Shown here one piece after another: positions 14,981 to 22,305 of a DNA stretch of 38,922 bases. The notes under the pieces were generated by a model. That model was not told the DNA's origin, did no database searches, and worked only from the letters and a program-made list of their open reading frames with translations. The stretch spans positions 1-38,922 of the forward strand of contig CANPYY010000021.1 of the NCBI GenBank assembly GCA_947588675.1, in the 5' to 3' direction. The first letter of the stretch is position 1. Each line of letters starts with the position of its first letter. Source of the stretch: an uncultured Lachnospiraceae bacterium (GTDB taxonomy: Bacteria > Bacillota > Clostridia > Lachnospirales > Lachnospiraceae). Both the position numbers and the translations under genes were made by a program.

Positions 14981-17275
14981 ATGAAACAGTTTTGGAAAAT
15001 ACTTAAATTTGAGCTTAAAAATTATATTGGGAATAAAACATTTATAGGGGTCACGGTTTTTATTGTTATTCTGATTGCGGCAATAATGTTTTTCCCACGC
15101 ATAAAAGATGGTATAACAGGAGAAAACGGGGATACGGGTATTAATAATGAAAGCTCTGAAGCATCTGACGTAAATCTTCCGGTAATGCTTGTATCCTGCG
15201 CCGATTCGCAAAATGCGGAAGCGGTAAATGCGGCTTTTTCAGAGGCTTTTGGCGATTATGAAGTGAAAATGTCCGATGCGGGTGTTGATGAAATAGAAAA
15301 ACAGATAGTATCGGATGAAATAGAATGTGCTTTTGTATTGGACAGCCTCATGTCGTATAAATATTATGTAAATAATCTTTCGATGTATGATAATAATGCA
15401 AATATTGCAGACGAGATACTTCAGAGTGTATATCGTATGAAAGAAATGCAAAAATACGGTATTTCAAATGAACAGGCGCAGAAGCTTCTTTCAATGCAGG
15501 TGACACATGAGGAGATATCGCTGGGTAAAGATATGTTTAAGAATTATTTCTACACATATATAATGGTTTTTGCGCTGTATATGGTAATACTTTTATATGG
15601 ACAGATGGTGGCAACTAACGTTGCTTCTGAAAAGAGTTCACGGGCAATGGAACTTTTGATTACAAGCGCAAAGCCCGTAAGCATGATGTTTGGAAAGGTA
15701 ATAGCATCCTGTCTGGCAGGCTTTATACAGCTCGTATGTATATTTGGCGGCGCATTTCTGTTTTTCAGGATAAATGAATCTTATTGGATTGGTAATGATA
15801 TTATAATTTCCATATTTGACATGCCGTTTTCGCTTTTTATATATATGCTTGTATTCTTTATACTTGGATTTCTTATATATTCATTTTTATACGGAGCTAT
15901 CGGCTCAACTGTTTCGAGGCTTGAGGATATAAATACTTCGGTTATGCCGGTTACGATGCTTTTTATCATTGCGTTTATTGTAGTAATGTATTCGCTGGGA
16001 AGCAACACGGTAGATAATGTTTTAATGAGGGTATGTTCATATGTTCCGTTTACGTCGCCAATGGCAATGTTTACGCGTATTGCGATGAGTACGGTGCCTT
16101 TGTATGAAATAGCAGTTTCTATTGCCGTACTTATTATTTCCGTTATACTGACGGGTATACTGGCAGCAAAAATATATCGTATAGGGGTACTTCTTTACGG
16201 AAATTCGCCGAAGCCCGCCGCAATTTTAAAGGCGGTTAAAAGAATGTCGTGTATAGCGCTTGTTACGGCTCTTTTATTCGGAAGTATTCAGGTATATGCT
16301 CCGAAAGAAGTACAGGCCGCTGTTAATATAACCAATACGGACCTTGCATTTCCACAGCAATCGGGGAGGCTTAAAGTAATCGGAGGGCAGCTTACCGATA
16401 AAAACAAAAAACCGATTCAGCTAAAGGGAATCAGTACGCACGGCCTTTCGTGGTATCCGGATTATGTAAATAACGAATGTTTTAAAGAACTGCGCAACAG
16501 ATGGGGAGTAAATTGTATACGACTTGCTATGTATACGGAGGAATATAACGGTTATTGCACAGGCGGTGATAAAAATAAAAAAGACTTGAAGGAATTAATA
16601 GATAAAGGAGTAAAATATGCCGCTGCAAATGACATGTACGTAATTATTGACTGGCATATATTAAGCGATGGAAACCCCGATAAAAATAAACCGGAGGCGG
16701 TAAAATTTTTCAGGGAAATGTCAAAGAAGTATAAAAAATACAATAATGTAATTTATGAGATATGTAATGAGCCAAACGGCGGAGTAAGCTGGGAGCAGAT
16801 AAAAAAATATGCTTCAAAAGTTATAAAAACCATTCGTAAAAATGATAAAAAGGCCGTCATTATAGTAGGTACTCCCACGTGGTCGCAGGATGTTGATATA
16901 GTGTCGGAAAATCCGATTAAAGGTTATAAAAATATTATGTATGCGTTTCATTTTTATGCGGCTACACATACAGACTTCGTAAGGGATAAACTGGTTAAGG
17001 CAATTGAAAACGGTCTTCCCGTATTTGTATCGGAGTATGGTATATGCGACGCCAGTGGAAACGGAGCTATAAATAAGACGGAGGCGGGTAAATGGATTTC
17101 TGTTCTCAATAAGTATAAAATAAGTTATATGGCGTGGAACCTGTCGAATAAAAATGAAACGTCTGCGATAATAAAAAGCAGTTGCAATAAAATCTCAGGA
17201 TTTAAAAAGAGTGAGTTGACTGACTCCGGTAAATGGCTGTATAATATGTTAAGAAAAAGCGCAAAGGCAAAGTGA
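14981..17275 (+). CDS. Fusion: ABC-2 permease (NatB-like) joined to a secreted GH5 cellulase
   Basis: This 764-residue reading frame has two parts. Residues 1-418 are a normal NatB-type ABC-2 permease: TM1 at about 21-38, a large outside domain to about 185, and five or six further TMs, ending in the usual cytoplasmic IYRIGVLLYGNSPK. Residues 422-446 form a textbook signal peptide (Met, hydrophobic core IALVTALLFGS, end VQA before AV). Residues about 455-764 are a GH5 endoglucanase: DWHI with His559, NEP with acid/base Glu597, FHFY with His657, and SEYG with nucleophile Glu685. The internal ATG at 16244 has AGGCGG 9 bases upstream. The product may be one permease with an external cellulase, a cleaved precursor, or two proteins from one mRNA. 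RBS AGGAGG lies 8 bases before the first ATG. Confidence 0.85.
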   Translation: MKQFWKILKFELKNYIGNKTFIGVTVFIVILIAAIMFFPRIKDGITGENGDTGINNESSEASDVNLPVMLVSCADSQNAEAVNAAFSEAFGDYEVKMSDAGVDEIEKQIVSDEIECAFVLDSLMSYKYYVNNLSMYDNNANIADEILQSVYRMKEMQKYGISNEQAQKLLSMQVTHEEISLGKDMFKNYFYTYIMVFALYMVILLYGQMVATNVASEKSSRAMELLITSAKPVSMMFGKVIASCLAGFIQLVCIFGGAFLFFRINESYWIGNDIIISIFDMPFSLFIYMLVFFILGFLIYSFLYGAIGSTVSRLEDINTSVMPVTMLFIIAFIVVMYSLGSNTVDNVLMRVCSYVPFTSPMAMFTRIAMSTVPLYEIAVSIAVLIISVILTGILAAKIYRIGVLLYGNSPKPAAILKAVKRMSCIALVTALLFGSIQVYAPKEVQAAVNITNTDLAFPQQSGRLKVIGGQLTDKNKKPIQLKGISTHGLSWYPDYVNNECFKELRNRWGVNCIRLAMYTEEYNGYCTGGDKNKKDLKELIDKGVKYAAANDMYVIIDWHILSDGNPDKNKPEAVKFFREMSKKYKKYNNVIYEICNEPNGGVSWEQIKKYASKVIKTIRKNDKKAVIIVGTPTWSQDVDIVSENPIKGYKNIMYAFHFYAATHTDFVRDKLVKAIENGLPVFVSEYGICDASGNGAINKTEAGKWISVLNKYKISYMAWNLSNKNETSAIIKSSCNKISGFKKSELTDSGKWLYNMLRKSAKAK
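16244..16318 (+). other. Internal signal peptide and possible internal start of the GH5 part
   Basis: This stretch encodes residues 422-446 of the fusion, MSCIALVTALLFGSIQ and on to VQA. It is preceded by AGGCGG and by Lys/Arg residues (KAVKR) of the right kind for a signal-peptide n-region. A signal peptidase I site is expected after Ala446. Confidence 0.7.
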
Positions 17276-17291
17276 GGAGGTCTTAAATATA

Positions 17292-17963
17292 ATGGAACAG
17301 TATAAATCCGAATTTATTGAATTTATGGTGGACTGCCAGGTGCTTCGTTTTGGTGATTTTGTGACAAAGAGCGGAAGAAAAACCCCGTTTTTTATTAATA
17401 CAGGATTCTACCGGACGGGCGGGCAGCTGAGGAAACTTGGATTTTATTATGGTAAAGCGATAAAAGAAAATTTCGGACTTGACTTTGACGTTTTATTTGG
17501 ACCGGCGTATAAAGGAATACCGCTTAGCGTTGCAACATCTATGGCGTTAAATGAGCTTTATGATGTAAACATAGGATATTGCTCTAACAGAAAAGAGGAA
17601 AAAGATCATGGAGATGTGGGCATACTTCTTGGAACGCCTTTGGATAAGGAAAGCAGAGTGCTTATGATAGAAGACGTCACCACATCGGGTAAATCAATAA
17701 GGGAAACGATGCCTGTACTTAAAGGTCTTGGCGTAAAGGATGTGCGCGGGCTGATAGTGTCGGTAGACCGTATGGAGCGCGGCACAGGTTCTGCCGGAGC
17801 GCTTGAGGAAATAGGACAGACATACAATATGAAGACAACCGCGATAGTTACTATGAAAGAGATTGTAGAACACTTATATAATAAACCTTATAAGGGACGA
17901 ATAATTATCGATGATGAAATAATGAAATCAATTGACGCATATTATGAAAAATATGGAATATAA
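17292..17963 (+). CDS. pyrE: Orotate phosphoribosyltransferase
   Basis: This 223-residue cytoplasmic enzyme makes orotidine monophosphate from orotate and PRPP in pyrimidine synthesis. The PRPP-binding signature is VLMIEDVTTSGKSI (about residues 122-135), and GPAYKGIPLSVA and NRKEEKDHG are the other conserved loops of the longer bacterial PyrE type. The RBS GAGGAGG lies 12 bases before the ATG. It is 16 bases after the permease-GH5 frame, so it shares the transcript, although no other pyr gene is near. A 50-residue membrane protein follows 11 bases later. Confidence 0.92.
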   Translation: MEQYKSEFIEFMVDCQVLRFGDFVTKSGRKTPFFINTGFYRTGGQLRKLGFYYGKAIKENFGLDFDVLFGPAYKGIPLSVATSMALNELYDVNIGYCSNRKEEKDHGDVGILLGTPLDKESRVLMIEDVTTSGKSIRETMPVLKGLGVKDVRGLIVSVDRMERGTGSAGALEEIGQTYNMKTTAIVTMKEIVEHLYNKPYKGRIIIDDEIMKSIDAYYEKYGI

Positions 17964-17974
17964 AGGAGGCTGTC

Positions 17975-18127
17975 ATGGAAGAAAAAACATATAGGACAAT
18001 GGGTTCTTCAGGGGTATTAAGTCTTGTTATTGGTATTATAGTCTGTATACTTGGAGTTGGGGCAGGTGTAGCAATGATTGTAAACGGCGGAAGGCTTATA
18101 AGAAGAAAAAATGATATAATGTTCTAA
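17975..18127 (+). CDS. 50-residue single-TM protein
   Basis: A small gene with a strong RBS (AAAGGAGG, 5 bases before ATG) follows pyrE by 11 bases. Its product starts MEEKTYRTMGSSG, has one hydrophobic segment (about residues 14-37) and ends in a basic tail (RLIRRKNDIMF), as in a bitopic membrane protein with the C-terminus inside. The family is not recognised, but short proteins of this pattern are common in Lachnospiraceae. Its role is unknown; spacing and RBS make it a genuine gene. Confidence 0.75.
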   Translation: MEEKTYRTMGSSGVLSLVIGIIVCILGVGAGVAMIVNGGRLIRRKNDIMF

Positions 18128-18169
18128 AAAATCACTGGCTGATTTGTGCAAAAAAACGAAATTATAAAA

Positions 18170-18210
18170 TAGCGGATAAATTATATTTACAATTATAGTT
18201 TATTCCGCTA
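18170..18210 (+). repeat. Inverted repeat downstream of the pyrE operon
   Basis: TAGCGGATAAA (18170-18180) pairs with TTTATTCCGCTA (18199-18210) with one bulge around an 18-base AT loop. It may be a weak terminator or regulatory dyad; no T tract follows. The rest of 18128-18320 is AT-rich, with no other feature that I can support. Confidence 0.45.
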
Positions 18211-18329
18211 TAATTATTATATTCTGTAATATTTCTATAATAACTACTGTAAATCGTATAATATCTGAGATATCAATTGTTTTACTAATCTGTAAGTAAT
18301 CAAATCAGTTTAAAGGAGGTTTTTAATTA

Positions 18330-19169
18330 TTGAAAATAGCGTTTTGGAGTAATGTGCGTGGTCAGTGCGGCACTACGCTGAATCTTACCTGTATGGCTGC
18401 AATTCAGGCAATATTTGATAAAAAGAGGGTTGTTCTTATGGAAAATCATGACCATCTTACCAGTATAGAAACCTGTCTTGTTAAATCCGGTTCGCCATAC
18501 TTTGTAAAAGAATATACGTATGGGTATAATGAATACGGACTTGAAAATCTTATGAGAAAAATGGAAAATGCCAATTCCGGTGTTGAAGAAAGATGGATAA
18601 GGCAGTGTGCAGTTGGATTTGTGCATAACAGGCTTTTTTATCTTCCGCACGGTTATTTGAAGAATAGGGATCTTTTGGATTATCAATTCAGTAAAAATCT
18701 GGCGAATCTGTTCCGGGAACTTGAAAAATGTTTTGATACGGTATATATAGATACGTTTGCGGCAGAAAGCCTTTCTACGAAGACAATTATTGAAAATGCG
18801 GATTTGGTAGTGGTAAACCTTAATCAGAACAACAATGTGCTTAATCAGTTTTTTAATAACTTTTCTATTCTGAGAAATAAAGCGATATTTCTGCTTGGAA
18901 ATTATCATTCCTGCGGAAGCAATACATTGGCGGAAATAAAAAGAAGATACCAGATAGCCGACGGCAGGATATTTGCAATACCATTCTGTATGGAAGCAGC
19001 GGAAGCTGAATCTGATGGCAGCATCACGAGTTTTATAGGCCGTAATTATCTGGAACCTTCAATTGGAAACAGGGAATTTATTAATGAGCTTCGTAAAGCA
19101 TATAGTGCAATAATAAATTATTCGTCTTCATCTTCTGAAGCAGCGGAATGCGGTTTTAAGCGTATGTGA
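18330..19169 (+). CDS. Atypical ParA/MinD-family protein, TadZ/CpaE-like
   Basis: This 279-residue protein starts with TTG, 10 bases after a strong AAAGGAGG. Its N-terminus, KIAFWSNVRGQCGTTLNLTC, has the shape of the deviant Walker A loop of ParA/MinD ATPases, but Arg replaces the signature Lys and Thr the P-loop Lys. The later strand TVYIDTFAAES corresponds to Walker A-prime/B, and LVVVNLNQNNNVLNQF to the family's core. TadZ/CpaE proteins of Clostridia, which place type IVc (Tad) pilus machinery, show similar changes. No tad genes are nearby, so this is an orphan here. Its last 52 bases overlap the tail of the convergent CBS protein. Confidence 0.6.
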   Translation: MKIAFWSNVRGQCGTTLNLTCMAAIQAIFDKKRVVLMENHDHLTSIETCLVKSGSPYFVKEYTYGYNEYGLENLMRKMENANSGVEERWIRQCAVGFVHNRLFYLPHGYLKNRDLLDYQFSKNLANLFRELEKCFDTVYIDTFAAESLSTKTIIENADLVVVNLNQNNNVLNQFFNNFSILRNKAIFLLGNYHSCGSNTLAEIKRRYQIADGRIFAIPFCMEAAEAESDGSITSFIGRNYLEPSIGNREFINELRKAYSAIINYSSSSSEAAECGFKRM

Positions 19170-20428
19170 ATCTTGTCAATACTTCTGTTATCGACTTCCA
19201 GAACAGTATAATAAGCAAATTCGTCTTCTGCAGTTTCTCCGCCTTTAGGAAAGTCTGAAAGAAGATTGATTACATGTCCGCCTATTGAATCGTAATCGTT
19301 TGTTTCTATATTTATGTCGAGTTCATCGTTTATATCGTTGAGGTTGGTGACGCCATTTACGATAAATTCTGTATCATTTATACGTTTTATCGAATCTTCC
19401 TCGCCTATATCATATTCGTCGCGTATTTCTCCTACGATTTCCTCCAGGAGGTCCTCAAGGGTTATTATTCCGACAAAGCCGCCGTACTCATCCATGACTA
19501 TTGCCATAGATGTATATTCTTTACGCATGTCTACAAAGAGCTCTGAGGTTTTCCTGTATTCATAGGTTATATAGGGCTCCCTGACGAGGTCCATTATGTT
19601 AAATGTGTCAGGAGAACCATGGAAGAAGAACAGGTCTTTGAGATTGATTGTACCGACTATATTATCCACTCGTTCACTGTATACCGGCATACGTGAAAAC
19701 TTGTGCTCGCTAAACAGTTCAAGAAGCTCAGAATAACTGGCGTCTGATGAAACCAGGTCAACATCCATACGAGGTACCATAACGTCCTTAACAAGAGAAT
19801 CGCCAAACTCGACGATATTGGTTATCATTTCGTGTTCCTCTGTTTCTATGACGCCTTCTTCATGGCTTACATCAAATATGGTCATAAGCTCGTCCTCTGT
19901 CATGGCGGCAGGACGTATGGACAAATCCAGCTTAAATATTTTAAGTATTCCTTTGGATATCGTATTGACTATAAAAACAAAAGGAGTAAGGAGCTGGGTA
20001 ATAAAATATATAACGTTACAATAAAGCAGAGCGCATTTTTCGGCATATACCGTGGCAAGTGATTTTGGGGTTATTTCACCAAATATAAGTACGAGAATAG
20101 TAATTATACCTGTAGCAATGCCGGCAGCTATGCTTGTATTATGTGCCATTCCAAGTTTGTTTTCGCATATTTTGTATGCAAAAGATGTGGATAAGGATGA
20201 CGCAGACAGATTAACAACATTATTGCAGATAAGTATTGCGCTTAACATCTTGGTAGGGTTGGTTATAAGGCGGTTTACGGTTCGTGCCCTTTTATTACCT
20301 TCCTCAGCAAGGCTTCTTATCTTCATGCGTCCAACGGTTGTCAATGCAGTTTCGGCTGAAGAAAAAAATGCAGATAAGACTAACAGTACAAAGAGTAATA
20401 TAATTGTCGCGACGTCACTGGGGTCCAA
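19118..20428 (-). CDS. CNNM/CBS-domain membrane protein (CorC/HlyC type)
   Basis: This 436-residue protein has an N-terminal DUF21/CNNM transmembrane domain (about 1-190, with FSSAETALTTVGR and ILICNNVVNLSAS), two CBS domains (about 205-330, with DVMVPRMDVD and FSRMPVYSERVDNIVGTI) and a CorC_HlyC domain at the C-terminus. Members transport or regulate magnesium and related divalent ions; the old name hemolysin is misleading. The start is TTG at 20428, preceded by GGAGA about 10 bases upstream; an ATG there is out of frame. It has its own promoter 47 bases upstream, follows the ABC-F gene on the same strand, and its final 52 bases are shared with the opposite gene. Confidence 0.88.
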   Translation of the reverse strand: MDPSDVATIILLFVLLVLSAFFSSAETALTTVGRMKIRSLAEEGNKRARTVNRLITNPTKMLSAILICNNVVNLSASSLSTSFAYKICENKLGMAHNTSIAAGIATGIITILVLIFGEITPKSLATVYAEKCALLYCNVIYFITQLLTPFVFIVNTISKGILKIFKLDLSIRPAAMTEDELMTIFDVSHEEGVIETEEHEMITNIVEFGDSLVKDVMVPRMDVDLVSSDASYSELLELFSEHKFSRMPVYSERVDNIVGTINLKDLFFFHGSPDTFNIMDLVREPYITYEYRKTSELFVDMRKEYTSMAIVMDEYGGFVGIITLEDLLEEIVGEIRDEYDIGEEDSIKRINDTEFIVNGVTNLNDINDELDINIETNDYDSIGGHVINLLSDFPKGGETAEDEFAYYTVLEVDNRSIDKIHIRLKPHSAASEDEDE

Positions 20429-20474
20429 AAATTATCATCTCCAATAAATTTATAGTTTTATAATAATAATCAAT

Positions 20475-20503
20475 ATTTTACAGTAGTGTATTACTTATGT
20501 CAA
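20475..20503 (-). promoter_or_regulatory. Promoter of the CNNM/CBS gene
   Basis: Read on the minus strand, TTGACA (20503-20498), a 17-base spacer and TAAAAT (20480-20475) give a near-consensus promoter between the ABC-F and CBS genes. Confidence 0.75.
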
Positions 20504-20526
20504 GTGCTTAAAATACATACGGGTCG

Positions 20527-22137
20527 TTATGAAAGAGCCTGTCGTTTTCTTGCCATTTCATCACTGTCGAGATATTCGTCGTAAGTGGATACTTTATCAA
20601 TCATTCCGTTAGGCGTAATTTCAATAATCCTGTTGGCAATAGTCTGTATAAACTGATGGTCCTGCGATGTAAACAGCACTACTCCCGGAAATTTTATAAG
20701 ACCGTTATTGAGCGCGGTAATACTTTCCATGTCAAGATGGTTGGTAGGCTCGTCAAGGATAAGTACATTTGAACCGAGCATCATCATTTTTGAGAGCATG
20801 ACCCGCACGCGTTCTCCTCCTGACAGTACGTTTACCTTTTTTATTCCGTCGTCGCCGGAAAAAAGCATTCTTCCCAAGAAACCTCTTACATACGTCGCAT
20901 CTTTTTCCGGAGAGAATGGCATGAGCCAGTCGACGATGGTTTCTTCCCTGCTGAAATATTCGGTATTATCCTTTGGAAAATATGAATTGGAAGTCGTAAC
21001 TCCCCATTTGTAGGAACCGCTGTCAGGTTCAAGTTCTCCTGCAAGTATTTTAAACAGGGTGGTAATTGCAAGGGTCTGGTTTCCGACAAATGCAATTTTA
21101 TCATCATGGCCGCAGGTAAAGGAAATGTCTTTAAGGACTTTTTCACCGTCGATTGTTTTACAGAGATTTTCAACGGTAAGGACTTCGTTTCCTATTTCAC
21201 GGTTTGGTTTAAAATCTATATACGGATATTTTCTGCTGGAAGGTCGTATTGTATCAAGTTCAATCTTTTCAAGCGCGCGTTTTCTGGATGTAGCCTGTTT
21301 TGATTTGGAGGCGTTTGCGCTGAACCTTTGGATAAATTCCTGCAGTTCCTTGATTTTTTCTTCCTTTTTCTTATTGGCCTCTTTCATCTGTTTTATCATA
21401 AGCTGGCTGGATTCGTACCAGAAGTCGTAATTGCCGGCATAAAGTTCAATTTTTGCATAGTCGATATCTGCGGTATGTGTGCATACTTTGTTAAGGAAAT
21501 ACCTGTCGTGCGATACGACTATTACAGTATTATCAAAATTAATCAGAAATTCTTCAAGCCACCTTATTGCATCCAGGTCGAGGTGGTTGGTCGGCTCGTC
21601 GAGAAGAAGAATATCAGGATTTCCAAACAAAGCTTTTGCAAGAAGAACTTTAACTTTGAGCGTAGCTTCAAGCTCGTTCATATATTTGTAGTGGTATTCG
21701 GTTTCTATCCCAAGACCGTTTAAGAGTGTAGCGGCATTGGATTCGGCTTCCCATCCATCCATTCCGGCAAATTCAGCCTCAAGCTCGCTTGCCCTTATTC
21801 CGTCTTCATCAGAAAAGTCTGCCTTTGCATATATCGCTTCTTTTTCCTTCATAATTTCATAAAGGCGGGCATTACCCATGATTACCGTATCAAGTACCGG
21901 ATATTCGTCATATTTGAAATGATCCTGTTCAAGTATTGAAAGCCTTTGCCCCGGTGTAATGATAATTTCACCTTTATTTGGCTCCAGTTCGCCTGAAAGT
22001 ATTTTAAGAAATGTGGATTTGCCTGCTCCGTTTGCGCCGATTAGCCCATAGCAGTTTCCCTCAGTGAATTTTATATTAACATCCTCGAATAATGGTTTTT
22101 TACCAAAACGTAAAGTAACGTTGCTTGCCTGAATCAT
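20527..22137 (-). CDS. ABC-F family ATPase, YbiT-like, with one degenerate site
   Basis: This 536-residue soluble protein has two ABC domains joined by a basic helical linker (about 243-300) and no membrane part, as in ABC-F proteins that act on the ribosome. The first Walker A is intact (GANGAGKS, 34-41), as are both Walker B motifs (LLLDEPTNHLD and LILDEPTNHLD) and the second signature LSGGE (439-443). The second Walker A (VGNQTLAITT, 351-360) lacks the Lys, and the first signature is LEATLKV (156-162). These two degenerate elements belong to the same composite ATP site. The switch residue after the second Walker B reads SQDH. The RBS AAAGGAAA lies close before the ATG. Translation-factor type is more likely than drug resistance. 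Confidence 0.85.
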   Translation of the reverse strand: MIQASNVTLRFGKKPLFEDVNIKFTEGNCYGLIGANGAGKSTFLKILSGELEPNKGEIIITPGQRLSILEQDHFKYDEYPVLDTVIMGNARLYEIMKEKEAIYAKADFSDEDGIRASELEAEFAGMDGWEAESNAATLLNGLGIETEYHYKYMNELEATLKVKVLLAKALFGNPDILLLDEPTNHLDLDAIRWLEEFLINFDNTVIVVSHDRYFLNKVCTHTADIDYAKIELYAGNYDFWYESSQLMIKQMKEANKKKEEKIKELQEFIQRFSANASKSKQATSRKRALEKIELDTIRPSSRKYPYIDFKPNREIGNEVLTVENLCKTIDGEKVLKDISFTCGHDDKIAFVGNQTLAITTLFKILAGELEPDSGSYKWGVTTSNSYFPKDNTEYFSREETIVDWLMPFSPEKDATYVRGFLGRMLFSGDDGIKKVNVLSGGERVRVMLSKMMMLGSNVLILDEPTNHLDMESITALNNGLIKFPGVVLFTSQDHQFIQTIANRIIEITPNGMIDKVSTYDEYLDSDEMARKRQALS

Positions 22138-22236
22138 AATAATTTCCTTTCTGATACAAATATACTAAAAAATACACATATAAAGTTATTTTAACCTAAT
22201 ATATGAAATTTGCAACTGTTTTTTTATATGTTCCTG

Positions 22237-22245
22237 TGATATAAT
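22237..22245 (+). promoter_or_regulatory. Extended -10 promoter of the GH13-like gene
   Basis: TGATATAAT is a full extended -10 element; no good -35 is needed or seen. A start near 22252 leaves a leader of about 54 bases. Confidence 0.5.
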
Positions 22246-22305
22246 TAGAAAAGTTATAGCGTACGGGCAGGGTAATTAATTTGTTTGACAGGAGAAATAA
22301 TATAT

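Noticed and set aside
18128-18320. Riboswitch or small RNA in the gap after the 50-residue gene
   Set aside because: Apart from one imperfect inverted repeat the stretch is AT-rich and shows no recognisable conserved riboswitch core.
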